Shown here piece after piece: positions 50,263-61,462 of a stretch of 64,000 nt of DNA. Every line of letters begins with the position of its first letter. The first letter of the stretch is position 1. Where the stretch lies: positions 19,397,808-19,461,807 of the forward strand of contig NC_088301.1 of the NCBI RefSeq assembly GCF_032854445.1, in the 5' to 3' direction. Origin of the DNA: Liolophura sinensis (Eukaryota > Mollusca > Polyplacophora > Chitonida > Chitonidae). Below the pieces are notes generated by a model. It ran no database searches, was not told where the DNA came from, and saw only the letters and a program-made list of their open reading frames with translations. Position numbers and translations under genes: made by a program.

Positions 50263-52261
50263 GGATCTGCTATTATTGACCCGGGATGTCCATTTGGGAT
50301 GATTTGAATTTTGTAAATTAATTTGTTAAAATATGAATCCGCTCCGTCCGTACACATGTTAGGGTGGGGGCAGTCTCGTGTTTTCAGCATGCCATTTGTT
50401 AAATATTTATCACCCTAATGTCCTAATGCCCGACAGTACAGTGAAATAGCAGCCGACTTAAAAGCTACTCCATAAACGAATGTTTCTACTTCGGCAGTTT
50501 TTCAGGCCGCTACTGTGCCATTCGATAGTTTCATATCACGGTCGTGAGGCCAATAAATTCGTTTTCAAATGACGTCCGGAATTGCTTTTATTGCACCGAC
50601 ATGAGTTTTCACGTGCGTAATGTGAAGATTACGACGCTGCGTGAAGCGATTTAGGGTAAAATCTATCGGTGTCAAGATATGCGCCTGGAAGCACTTTGTC
50701 CCTGCCACTGGAAAACATATGTCGAGATAGTAATGTATATTTTTACACTAAACAGGAAAATATGGCAAGTAAGTGTACCATGCTCGCCGTGCCTGGCATA
50801 CCATATGTAAATATGAATCCACTCTTATCGTATTTCCTGGAGTATTTTTTTTTCTTTTGTATAAGTGTGCACAGAACAATTACCAAGGGCCTGACTTGTG
50901 AACAAATGAAGCCGACCCGGTAGACATGCTGCAGTATATTGCGGCCACATGACAGCGTTAGGTGACTAAAACACATAGCATAGCGCTGCGGCTCAGACGC
51001 TCTTTGCTTATTTATGTCAATCTCTGGAGGATTTTAGGAAAATATGCAGCGACAACTATGGCTTTTCCAGATGTACACTGGGAAAACTGCTCCAGTATTC
51101 TCACACTCCGTTATCATGCTGCCATACTTAGCTTTCGTGTGCCCTGGCTCTATTTGTGCACTCATTACACGGATACGCCAAGGCGCCAATAAAGCTATAG
51201 CTCTAAAACAGCCTCTGATACATATATCTAAATCGGGAAATACATGTTGCCCGCGTCAGAATTACACCAATATTTGTTAGCTTAGACTAAGGCTCCTTAC
51301 AAATGGGTCGAGTGCCTGTAAAGTTCTATATATCATACTTTATGGACGCGCACTTGACTTGACAAATGACTAAAAAGTGTGCATTAGGCTGCCTAAGTGA
51401 AGCTGCATGATTGACACCCACAGTTACTGTTCGTAAGATGCATCTTGTTATGAACTTTTCGCCAGTATGGAGTCTACTTAAACATGTCTACAACATTAAA
51501 CGCAGTAGTTTTTCACGTACAAAGTGCTGTGCTTGGGTTTTCATTAGCTATTTGCAGATCTCTGTAATAATAAATGGATTAAAACTGTACACTTTGTGTC
51601 AGTAAATCCTCAAAGTGTTTGTCCAAAAAACAGACAAGTCCTGCCTTATTTATTTTATTTTATTTCATTGACTTCAATCTCAGCAGGCTCAGTAGGCCAA
51701 TAGGCCAGTTTAGGCCAGATTTGATAACACTAACTCATTGATATGTCTTAGGCCTATCTTGTTGTACACAAGATAAGGACAGATTTACGATAACAGCAAC
51801 AGTTATTGTAAACAAACAAGCAAGAAAAGCAATCAGCCTAATAAATACAACATACTCATGGCTCTTAAGTTGTATTTTTGATATCCAACAAATGTCTTAT
51901 TACTTTGTGTCTGTATGAGATATCCACTTGTCAATACTTGCCTACTTGCAGCATATGTCTATAAAGAGCTAGGGTCCCTTTCACAAAGCTATTTCAAGTC
52001 AAAACTTAAAATCTCATCACAATAGATTAGTTTTTGGTACTGGAAGTTAAGATTTTGAAACATTTGCCTTACGATGACACTGGTGAAGTGGTATAAATTT
52101 TAAGTTCTACTTCCACAACATAAGCTCTGAAAAAGGATTTAAAATTTTGAATAAACACAGAAATAGTTTAGTACATGGAATCGGCCCCATTTAGTACTAA
52201 AGATATCTCACTGACTGAAGCCAAACTTATGTTTACAGCTACCAATATGAACCAATTGAAA
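50263..52261. other. Unique sequence with isolated splice-like sites
   Basis: TTTTTACACTAAACAG (ending at about 50756) and ATATGGCAA|GTAAGT (donor at about 50770) bracket about 13 bases including ATGGCAA. A TATGGCTTTTCCAG acceptor near 51070 opens a 69-codon frame ending at 51280 with a hydrophobic stretch. Other frames overlap both, so neither is called. Confidence 0.35.
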
Positions 52262-52480
52262 ATGTAAAAGCGTAATGAAAAAGAAGCCTCTCACCAATGC
52301 GGTCGCTGTGATTTCAAGTTCAGCTCATGCTGGTTTCCTCTCCGGCCGTACTTGGGAAGGTCTGTCATCAGCCTGCGGATGGTCGTGGGTTTCCCTCCCG
52401 CCATAATGCCAGCCGCCTTCGTATAAGTGAAATATTCTTGAGTAAAGCGTAAAACACCAATGAAATTAATAAATTCAGGT
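52262..52480 (+). mobile_element. SINE-A copy, head-truncated
   Basis: It runs GCGTAATGAAAAAGAAGCCT, CTCACCAATGCGGTCGCTGT, GATTTCAAGTTCAGCTCATG, TTTCCTCTCCGGCCGTACTT, CTGCGGATGGTCGTGGGTTT, CCGCCATAATGCCAGCCGCC, AGTGAAATATTCTTGAGTAA and CACCAATGAAATTAATAAAT. Confidence 0.9.
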
Positions 52481-52870
52481 CATATTTAGCCCTAAACATG
52501 ATTAATTCATTAATTCCTGTATTGGCCTTCTTGTCTATTTCAATGCACGATGATGTGTCAGAATGCATAAGATGAACACACTGAATTATTCCATATGAAA
52601 TCAGTGCATAAAATCATACTATATACTAATCGACATTAGTTACAAAACATCGATCATCACCCATTAGCTATGTAGTCTGCTTTGCTGGTACATGGCCACA
52701 GACCCCGATTAGTTTATCATAAGCGACAATGTTAACGTTTAGCGCTGTAGCTCAGTCCCAAACATTCCGTGGCCAATAAGCTTTGGTGCATACCTGCCCC
52801 AGCCTGTGAGAGAGAAGCCATAAAAATCTTGACATAGGTTGACCGTAAAAATCTGGACCTTTCTATGCAG
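52481..52870. other. Unique sequence
   Basis: No element. The right part leads into the acceptor at 52870. Confidence 0.4.
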
Positions 52871-53042
52871 GCAGCTGGGAGGGGTGCCTAGCAACGCCAA
52901 GGGGACGTCACTCGGAGCCTCGTCACCACCTGTCTCCTTGTGTCCTCTCGCCCAGAATTTCAAACTTTCATCATTAAAACTCATACCTGCCCAAAGCTTA
53001 GACAATTTCCATCATTTGATACCACCAAAAACGGCAGGCTGA
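52871..53042 (+). CDS. Candidate terminal exon, unknown protein
   Basis: An acceptor (GACCTTTCTATGCAG, ending at 52870) is followed one base into a codon by 56 open codons: QLGGVPSNAKGTSLGASSPP at the start and SLDNFHHLIPPKTAG at the end, then TGA at 53040-53042. The peptide is Ser/Pro rich and low in charge. The minus strand over the same bases is also open (52739-53005), so composition may account for the open run. No AATAAA follows. Confidence 0.2.
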
Positions 53043-53544
53043 CAGCAAAAAAAGACTTTACACCCCTAAAATACACAGAACTACAATTCCTACAAAAAAC
53101 GGAAGTTGTAATGGGGGTCTGTGTCCACATGTATGCAATTTTTACTGGTGGGCGAATTGCGTTAAAACAAGGGCCGGTAACTGTGACGAACTGTTGTGAA
53201 GGATTTACTATTAGTTCCTTACGCAACAAAAGACCAAGAGGTTAAGGCCTCATTATCTATGAACTCATGTTGACGCCATTTAGACTGCGCGTATACATGT
53301 ACGTGGCACCAAATGCAGTAATGGTTACGAGATGTATGCTTATGTTATGGATTAAGAGGGAATGTATAATTTGAAGCCACATTTTGTATGTTACCAATGA
53401 AAGACTGAAAGGTGAAACTTAGCGCTAATATTTTCTTCATAATTTATGTTGGGACAAAGATAAAGGTGAAGTAACAAATTTGATTCAAAAATATTTTAAC
53501 TTTGTCTATATATATACAAGTGGACATTATCCTGAATACGCTTA

Positions 53545-53775
53545 AGCAAAAAGCATTTTGAGCAATTCTAGACCAAGTGACGTGTAATAGATTGCAAGTA
53601 ACAGCGGTTCATTTTTTTACTTAAGAAGTCTACTTAAGACATGGAACTAGTGTACTTAAGTATGTACATTAAAAGTTAGAGCAAAAATCCCAATTGAAGA
53701 AGAAAGAAAAGAGACCTAACTTTACTTGTTTTTGTGTGACCATTTACTAACTGTCTCCCTCGTCGATGCAGGTGT
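53545..53775 (+). repeat. Dispersed repeat R, copy 1 (diverged)
   Basis: GAGCAATTCTAGACCAAGTG, GTACATTAAAAGTTAGAGCA, AGAGACC, TGTGTGACCATTTACTAACT and TCGTCGATGC align in order with the copies at 58110 and 58480. It is the most diverged of the three. Confidence 0.55.
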
Positions 53776-54753
53776 GGGGTTTTTTTCTCCTTGCTGTATA
53801 GTCATTTATATTAAAAAGGCTGTATCATACCACGCAGTTATATTAATTTATTTCCTGAAAACCCAATTACACACTTCAAAAAAAACACATAGATAAACCA
53901 AACGACCGGATTCATTGACAAATTTGATATGAAGTTGTGCTGTCTTCTGTGTGCACTTAAGAGACATTCATTCAAAAGGTTGGGAGAAAGAGAGATGAGT
54001 TTAATTCGAAACCCCTTCACGTTGAGCACTGGCGAAACCTTGGCTGATAACTGATTTAGACTCTATAATGGAATGAACTAGCGTTCATTATGTCTAAGCC
54101 CTGTATTCCGATGCACGTGCATCAGTTTCCTTGGGGCAATCACCAACCTTCGGATGCATTAAGAAGAATCCGAAAAAACGCTATAGCTCTTAGCGTGGTT
54201 GATCACAATATTTGATAACTGGTGGTTGAGTCATAAACAATGAAATCTGGGTGGAATTCAATGATTTAGCCCCCAGGGGCAGATTTCTTCGGCGAAATTT
54301 CCTCTCAGGTAGGTGACAACCGTCGATCGAACATTTAATAACTTTTCCAGAACCAACCGAGAGAAGAAATAGAAGAGTCCTGCCAAAGGCCTCTTTCGTT
54401 GGAGCCTACCTTCTAAGTTTGGGTGTCGGTTATAATGAAATGAAGGGTTGAGATGGATCGACATTGTTTTGCTTAACGTTACAGCATTACTACGGGCTAG
54501 TCGTCTTTTTTTTTTTTTTTTGTTAGTGTTCGTTTTTACGGAGGGTCTTAGGGAACAGGGTGACTCAGCTAATAACCTTATTCCTAGAGGTCTCCCCAAT
54601 ACCGCTTACAGCATTGAAGAAAGCCATTCGGCCGAAGAAACGGGGGATTGGCTCAATCCGAATCGATCCTTCAGCAATAGTCTTACAGGGGTTCTAAAAA
54701 CCCGGGTTCCCGCTGGTGGCCGCCTATTGCAGTAAACCTCCTTCATTTCTCAG
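53776..54753. other. Unique sequence with a strong isolated donor and a palindromic E-box
   Basis: A consensus CTCAG|GTAGGT donor lies at 54308/54309. The frame ahead of it is open for 26 codons but does not phase with the next good acceptor at 54753. The E-box palindrome at 54110-54123 is listed separately. A T run lies near 54508. Confidence 0.4.
54110..54123. promoter_or_regulatory. Perfect 14-bp palindrome centred on CACGTG
   Basis: GATGCACGTGCATC is its own reverse complement and contains a canonical E-box. Binding of bHLH factors to such sites is established. Function here is unproven. Confidence 0.35.
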
Positions 54754-54840
54754 GTTGACGTGAAGAGTCTCAATCTTCAATACTTTGACCTCCTCCTGGA
54801 CGACAAACCGAAAATACAAACAGACGGTTCGAGTAGATAA
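54754..54840 (+). CDS. Candidate terminal exon, unknown protein
   Basis: A strong acceptor (ACCTCCTTCATTTCTCAG, ending at 54753) opens a phase-0 frame reading VDVKSLNLQYFDLLLDDKPK and ending IQTDGSSR with TAA at 54838-54840. The third-position composition is coding-like (CTC, CTG, GAC). Twenty-eight codons is short, and the other frames close early. Confidence 0.22.
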   Translation, partial: VDVKSLNLQYFDLLLDDKPKIQTDGSSR

Positions 54841-54884
54841 ACAAATACGTTTACGTCAATGGCCCAAGAAGTTGTTGTTTGCAG

Positions 54885-54978
54885 GAAAGAAAATGGCTTC
54901 CGAAGAAAACTCAAAGAAAGCTTTAAGAAAGAAAAAAATGAAATGGCAAGTTTATTTTAGTGCTCGTGACGATTTGAG
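54885..54978 (+). CDS. Candidate initial exon with ATG in good context
   Basis: After an acceptor-like GTTGTTGTTTGCAG (54884) an ATG at 54893 (AAAATGG) begins a lysine-rich peptide, MASEENSKKALRKKKMKWQV then YFSARDDL. The frame runs to a donor-like TTGAG|GTAATG after 54978. The basic N-terminus suggests a nuclear or ribosomal-type protein but no family is recognised. The donor is moderate. Confidence 0.2.
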
Positions 54979-56610
54979 GTAATGGCATCAAAGACACACA
55001 GCAAGTTTGTTTATGAAAGAGATTCTAGTTGGCAAAGGTTTTATATTAATACTAAAATGAATATAAAACAGAAATGCAACACAAATTAAGGCATATATAT
55101 CATCTTAGTTATGTAATAATTGCTGTTGCCTAAATATTAAAATATAAATACGTATATTTCTCTTTTTTAAAATTATTTTCTGAGAATAATACAATACGTG
55201 TTCATGTTGAACGGCATTTCAGTCGGAAAGTCCAGCCCGAACTTAACAGCAAGGTGTCTGTAAGGTTGATACAGTTGTTTGTTTTGTTTAATTAAGCTCT
55301 TTTTGTATACAGACCTAAATCCCTGTAAGCTTATTTCTATATTTACATTTACCAGGCAATAACTAAGAGTTGCTAATCTACATTATGTATATGTTCTTTG
55401 TGACTATTAATTGTACCATTTTGAAAAATCTTAAAAGAGACGAAACGCGTTAATGGTTTCAAACTAAGTATGACGTTGTATTGGTCCCCATAGTACACTT
55501 CACAAGCTTTATCTGACAAGCCATTCTCCTGGATATACCACTCTCTTTTATGCATGATTTCTGGCGAAGCTTTAAGAGGAAGCAGGATCGTCTTAGAGCT
55601 GGTTATATAGGACGGTGAGAAGTATGTCCTTGTGGTGTCATCCCATATTTCTGCTCACTATAATCCAATGACAACTCGGCGACAAGCCACGGCCGCTGTC
55701 TGGTAAATTGCAAAAGAAAAGCCCGAAGTCATGTTAGACACAAGCCATCCCCTAAGGCTTCAGGCAACATGCTTCGTTATTAAAAAGCATTTTGCCGCGG
55801 GGAAACGCAACTAAAGTGGATTTAACATCGCCAAACACAAGACTTAGGCAATCTGGACTTATGGAATTTTCTCAGCGACAAAACTGCCCGTGGTCCCAAA
55901 TTCCATCTCACACCCCATTACTGTGACAGTCTCTGGTAATGAGACTCTCTCAAATCGTTTATGACTTGCAGATTGGCCAAAGGTTTGCCCCCCACTAGCC
56001 AGAGGTTCGAATCAAAAGTTGGCCAACTTTTCCTGACATATCATAATTCATAAACAGTCAGTAAGGCACTGTCACTTTCGAGGAACATTCGCCTACGTTT
56101 CCCTGGAGTGTAAACCAAACCCCTTGCGAGAGTATACATGTATATTCGTTTATGAAAAGTTGATACGGCAATGTCAATAAAGGTAACATTTTTCTATTTT
56201 CTGATTTGAATACTTTGTCAAGGCTTGACAATAGCGTAGGAATACGGAAATACACCACGCGTGTATAGTCCGAGTCTATTTTCACCCCTATATATAAAGT
56301 ATTTCCCATTGCATGCATGGGAACAGAAGTCTACTCCTAACCAGATATCGACCGTAAATGGAGTCGTGGTATTTTAGTTTAACACTTTGTGTACATTTCC
56401 TCTGCTCTATATTATATAGGTGACCAAGAATGACAGCAGAGCAGAATAGCCACCCGGGTAATATTCTTTCGTAATAAACAAAGGTTGAATAGTCGGAGCG
56501 GGACTTGAACGTATGTCAAATTTAAATCCATGTTTAGCCGATATTATTACCCATACAATTGCTCTGTAATGTCAGTTTCAGGTATCAATACGAAAATGTG
56601 TAGGATTTTC
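54979..56610. other. Unique sequence; tRNA-like remnants near 56.0 and 56.5 kb
   Basis: GAGGTTCGAATCA at about 56002-56014 (plus) and a minus-strand CGTTCAAGTCCCGCTCCGAC at about 56489-56511 resemble tRNA T-arms. The rest shows no element or exon. Confidence 0.4.
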
Positions 56611-57018
56611 TCATTCTTCATACAGCGAATGTGCCGCATTGGACGATCGTTTTACATCCCCGCACCCACTTGATAAGTTTGACATTTAGAGGCTTGAGAC
56701 ACACATATGCTTCTTTTAAGCCTATCCTCATCAATAATGTCTTCCCGTGGACCTACATGTACGAAATGAGTATCCCTCGATAAAATTGTTTCAGGTGTCC
56801 ATTAGCATAATGTTGTGGATACGTTAGAAGAAAAGCACGCATGTGTATCAAATATGAATGGAAGCACAGGAGCTTTATTTCTGACACCCTTTCCTGCCTT
56901 ATCAGTATGATCCCATGGATTTTGACTTTGTTTAAAAATTTCTGTACAAAATTGGCTAGAGGTGACGGTAGTGTAAAGTGAACGTAAAGATCAACGCATG
57001 CGCTGTTAGGATGATTGG
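56611..57018. mobile_element. MITE copy 2, ~410 bp, diverged termini
   Basis: The left end (CATACAGCGAATGTGCCGCA, GTTTTACATC, CACTTGATAAGTTTGAC) is an imperfect inverted complement of the right end (GGTGACGGTAGTGTAAAGTG, AACGCATGCGCTGTTAGGAT). The internal AATTGTTTCAGGTGTCCATT block is shared, in reverse orientation, with copy 1. Confidence 0.6.
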
Positions 57019-58109
57019 ATTATCTTTCGTTACTTTTTTTATTGCCGTTTTACAAAGCACGGTGAAATGTGCTTGTAACAAAAGTTTTCTCATAAAATGA
57101 CAACGGTGCGCTTAATGTAAAACATTAGATAGCATCCCACACCCCATGCCTGTCTTTATGTTGAAACCAGGGTGTTAATTATGGGCTTCCATATTTATAT
57201 CATCCCACTGCGATTTTATTTGACTGATACTGGGTGGGAAACTGGGGATTGAATATAACTATGATAAAGTACGGATTAGATACTCGGCATTTCGTGTTAA
57301 TTGTTCATGGCCCAGGAGTGTACAAGGGTATCCAGCAACAATGGCGCCTAAAAAGGCAATCAAGACGCTGTTCGCATTCGGAATTTCGCCGACGTCCCGT
57401 GTGCATTGTCATACACTACTAGTATAGTCTACATATTGCACATTGCTCTGCAGCATCGATCTGTGTGGACTGATTACCGTCACCCTGTATTCAGCGTAGT
57501 ATGTAGATTAAGGCGCGAGTGACTGGCCTGCATGTCCGAACCAGCCCATTACCACTAATAAATGCACATGAAGAAGCACGCGTAGCCCAGACTGACAATG
57601 AAACAAAGTACCCATGATACCGTAACATCTCAATATTCGAATCATCAAAATACATCAAAGCAGGGTCATTATAATGTACCTCACATTTTTTAAAACCAAT
57701 ACTGTAATGCCCCTCCACATGCGATTTCTCTTGTCCATCAACCTCTTGTTATACAGCTATCCCTCTCAAACTGTTCACTTATTTAAGGCTCCACTGTCAA
57801 GAAGCAATCTTACAATTATTCCAAATCACTTTAAAATTGTTATGTCTAATGCAGCTAGGTCAAAATATTGCTGGACAACGTAAATTCTGGGTATGTTCCA
57901 TTAAAATAAATTTCACCTAAAATAGTAGAAAAGAACATACTAAATTTAATGATTGAAATTTGGACTAAAGTCTAAGATCGCTTCGTGATACTGTGGATAA
58001 ATTTTGATACATTTTGATCAATTATATAGTTAAAAATGACTGACCTGTTTATCTCGCTGTGAAGTAAAATACATCTTCCGGGGGTTTGGCGTCATCTTGA
58101 TCGCCATTT
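57019..58109. other. Unique sequence
   Basis: Nothing recognisable. Confidence 0.4.
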
Positions 58110-58270
58110 CAGACACCCCAAGAATGTGTGTGTAGTTTGCTACTATTTATGCATTTACATTAACAGTTAGAGTAAAACTCTTATTGAGGTAAAGTGACAA
58201 GAGACCGTATTTACCGGTTACGTGTGACCATTTGCCAGCTATCACACTATCATCATTGCTCTGGTTTTGT
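58110..58270 (+). repeat. Dispersed repeat R, copy 2
   Basis: TTTGCTACTATTTATGCATT, TACATTAACAGTTAGAGTAA, GACAAGAGACC, ACCGGTTACGTGTGACCATT and GCCAGCTATCAC align closely with copy 3 about 460 bases downstream in the same orientation. Confidence 0.75.
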
Positions 58271-58479
58271 GTAAGTGTTAATTATATTTTATGATGGCCC
58301 GGGAATATTGCTACAGAGTATACTGATCCAGAGCCAACAAGCACTTCACCTATCCCCTTATATTGAGCAGCAATGTACCAAGATTTCGATTGTAAAACCT
58401 TTTACATTGTATTCCTGCATAAACCAGGAATACAATTGTTCTCATTGTTCTCATCTTACTATGTATTACATGTCTTGAC

Positions 58480-58740
58480 AACACAGCATTTGAGCCATTC
58501 TAGGCCAATGACGTCCAGTAAATTGTAATTATCATCACCGTGTATTTTTATCTAATTCTGTTTAAGCCACGGTGCTAAGGAGCGTGTAATTTGCTACTAT
58601 TTAAGTATTACATTAACAGTTAGAATAAAACGATAAGTGAGGTAATTGACAGGAGACCAAATTTCGCCGGTTACGTGTGACAATTTGCGAGATATTACGA
58701 TGTCGTCGCTGCTGTGGGTTTACTCTCCATGTTCTACTCT
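58480..58740 (+). repeat. Dispersed repeat R, copy 3 (longest)
   Basis: It begins CATTTGAGCCATTCTAGGCC (shared with copy 1) and continues TTTGCTACTATTTAAGTATT, ACATTAACAGTTAGAATAAA, GACAGGAGACC and CCGGTTACGTGTGACAATTT. It links copies 1 and 2 as one family. Confidence 0.75.
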
Positions 58741-58747
58741 TTCATAT

Positions 58748-58836
58748 TGTGATTGACCCTAATCAGGGTTGAACCTTGGTCTCCCGGTTAAGTGGTGGAC
58801 ACTATAATCTCTCGGCCACCGCAATGAGAATGATGT
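58748..58836 (-). mobile_element. tRNA-Ser/Leu-like head, antisense
   Basis: The minus strand reads GCGGTGGCCGAGAGATTATA (class II tRNA A-box pattern), then ACCACTTAACCGGGAGACCA and AGGTTCAACCCTGATTAGGG (B-box). The 5' and 3' ends do not form an acceptor stem. It is probably a SINE head or a tRNA pseudogene. Confidence 0.55.
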
Positions 58837-59222
58837 ACCTTTTCGTCAGCCTGTTTGACTTGAAAACATAGACAACCAAATTCCACCTCCAGCTCCTTCT
58901 CCATGTTTCGATTTATATCAACCAAATCTGTCTGTCTTTGACACACCTAATTGGATTATACTATCATCTATACCGCAAATAAGTTTGCATCAAAATTCCA
59001 ATGGAACCGATGGAAACCCTCTGTAAACGTGTGCAGGTTCCCTGCGGACAGATCCCACAAATAAGTTATCAGACGGCGCTTGCCCATGCAGGTGGGGCAG
59101 CTATCCTTCACCGGAGGCCTGCAGATGTGAAGAGGGTATATGACCATGTAACTATTCCATTAATCTGAATAAAAACTGATCGAAAATCAAGTGGAGATTG
59201 TCGCTTCATTTCCCGTGTGCAG
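58837..59222. other. Unique sequence
   Basis: No element or exon could be supported. Confidence 0.4.
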
Positions 59223-59395
59223 ACACGACAAGGGTCGGCATGCTTATGACTCGGCAAGTCCGTGCCCTGTCACCCACGGACCTTCAGGCTGTCACTAAAA
59301 CTTATGCCGTCGGCATCAGACTCTCACAAATGAACTGGGAATTTCTTATGGACCGCCTTCATATAAAAATACCAATATCATCGCTAACGAACTAA
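59223..59395 (+). CDS. Weak candidate terminal exon
   Basis: An acceptor (CGCTTCATTTCCCGTGTGCAG, ending at 59222) precedes, two bases into a codon, 57 open codons including VRALSPTDLQAVTKTYAVGI and ending HIKIPISSLTN with TAA at 59393-59395. The middle looks like amphipathic helix. There is no polyadenylation word nearby. Confidence 0.2.
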
Positions 59396-60007
59396 CAGAC
59401 AATAGATTACTGGGAGATTGCAATCTCGACTTAGCCCACATGATTGCGGAGGGTCCCCCAGAGACCGGGGCCTATAGATAGGTGATATATCGCGGACAGT
59501 CAGCTGAAAGAAAACCCTTATTAACGATCTGTAAGTCTGCGGCCATCTACCGCGGGGAATATTCAGCTGGGGAACCTACAGGGAAATCAGGTCTCTTTTG
59601 AAAACAAGCGAAGGTCGGACCTGGCCATCCATCAGTACGACACAAAACATGGCCGCCAACAAAAAAATCACCTGCTTTGTAGATGACTTATAGCGTTGCT
59701 GGGCTGTGTCTATTTCAGCTTATATAACGTACAACCCTTTTACACGTCACTGTAGTTTCTAACGCATGACCCAACCGTACAGACGAGGGTTTTAAACCGG
59801 TCTTGGACAGGGAAGTAGGTTTCCCCTGTCAATCCTTGCCGCCTTTGGTAGCACAAGGCGGTCGACGGCGGCTCGTTTGTCTATTTGCGAAATCTGACTC
59901 GCTGAGGACCACTTGTAATATATGTACTAATATTGTACTAATATGGTGTACATATCTGCACGTAACATGTGGAAAAGTTTCTTAGTAGCTTGCCAAAGGT
60001 TGATGGT
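59396..60007. other. Unique, GC-richer sequence
   Basis: Nothing recognisable. Confidence 0.4.
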
Positions 60008-60105
60008 TTACGCCTAGTACTCCAATTTCCTCCGCCGACAATCATCGCATAAGTGAAAAAAATCTCGAGTATGGCGTTCAACATTAATGAAATAAATAAA
60101 TAAAT
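60008..60105 (+). mobile_element. SINE-A 3' end, diverged
   Basis: Degenerate CCAATTTCCTCCGCCGACAA, CATAAGTGAAAAAAATCTCG, AGTATGGCGTTCAACATTAA and TGAAATAAATAAATAAAT. Only the tail domain is left. Confidence 0.8.
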
Positions 60106-60361
60106 CCCAGCAATACGGCTGTAGGTATAATTAAAATAATATTACCAGACGTAGTGAGGCAAGGCCGAAATGCGCTCCGAGTGAAGAGAGGCCTATAGGT
60201 ACCTGTTACCTATAAGTTAAATTCATTTTACAGGTTTTATGTTATTTGATGTGATTTGGCAATGAATAACTTGTTGAATTGAACTAAGGAAGGCTTGTGG
60301 CTACGTGTTAGTCGCTGATTACCTGTGTGTGTAGTGGGACAGTACATTTACGGTGGAGAAT

Positions 60362-60795
60362 ACCATACTTCTTATAGTGCATGCGTCCCTCTCCACCTTT
60401 CGCTTTACATCACTGCCACCAATAGACAAGCTTGACCTTTGGAGCATGTGAGGTGCACGTAGGCTTGTTTAAGATCAGCCTTATCACTTGCGTTCTCCGC
60501 GGAACTATTTAATCAGCATACATCAATAAAATTGTTTTAGGTGTTGGTTAGAATCATGTTGCACGTTCTCTAGATAAAGAGAATGCACATGTATACAGTA
60601 TTATTCGAGAACAAAGGTTCAGACGAAATGTTTGCGTTTTTTTTTTTTTTTTTTTTTTGACCTCACTTCCTGCCTTACCATGGTGACCCTAGCGACCTCG
60701 GCGTTGTTCAAGATTTCTTTACAAATTTTGCTATTGGTGGCAGTGATGTAGGGCGAAAGGCAGAGAGCGACGCGTGCGCTGTAGGGAGTAAAGAG
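60362..60795. mobile_element. MITE copy 3, ~434 bp, best-preserved termini
   Basis: The left terminus TACTTCTTATAGTGCATGCG...CGCTTTACATCACTGCCACC is the inverted complement, with few mismatches, of GGTGGCAGTGATGTAGGGCG...GCGACGCGTGCGCTGTAGGG near 60738-60785. Terminal inverted repeats are about 70-80 bp. A T22 run (60637-60658) lies inside, close to the middle. There is no open frame of a transposase. Confidence 0.75.
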
Positions 60796-60915
60796 GAATA
60801 CAACGATAGCTGTCTGTGAACCAATTTGATCGTGTCCTCTGTCAGAATGGCAAAGCGAGACTCCGATTACTACCTTATTACTGTAGCAACAGTTCAATTA
60901 CATACGAACGGCATC

Positions 60916-61248
60916 TCGGGACCGGTAGATCCAGGATCAATCCTTGATCGAGTCACACCTAAGACTTTAAAAGAGGAAGTTGTTACTTCCTCGCTTGGCA
61001 TTCAGCATGAAGGGGATAGTGGAACTACTGGTTGACCCGTATCAGTATAATGGCTCGGGCGGGGCGGCTTACTTGCCTTCAGTAAGTCGTCTCAGTGACG
61101 CAGCACTAGATAAAAGAGCGGTGGAAATCCGTCCTGCTACAAGGAAACACATTGCACGTAGATGCACCCTAAGGATTCCTTCGTCGTCATAAAATTGTTG
61201 AGTACGACGTTAAACCCCAAGCACTCACTCACTCACTCACTCACAGCG
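60916..61248 (+). mobile_element. SINE-B copy, near full length
   Basis: It runs TCGGGACCGGTAGATCCAGG, ATCAATCCTTGATCGAGTCA, CTTTAAAAGAGGAAGTTGTT, ACTTCCTCGCTTGGCATTCA, CTGGTTGACCCGTATCAGTA, AGAGCGGTGGAAATCCGTCC, AAGGATTCCTTCGTCGTCAT and GTACGACGTTAAACCCCAAG with about five CACT units. Confidence 0.9.
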
Positions 61249-61462
61249 TCAACCTTCGCACACTTGCTGGTAGACAATAATCTAATTAGGGTCACACAGG
61301 TTACATTAAAATTCATGCAGTCCTGTCTGGTACTAGATGTCTTTCGTACAAGTGAAGACATAAGTGAGGAATTTCAACCATGGGACAATTCCTGGTAAAC
61401 TTGGATGAGCTCAATGTTTAACACGCACACCCACCCACCCACCTTAACGGCGATCGCATTTG

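Noticed and set aside
56580-56690. Acceptor plus 35-codon frame (starting VSIRKCVGFSHSS)
   Set aside because: Lies in a MITE end; shows how readily an acceptor plus short open frame appears by chance.
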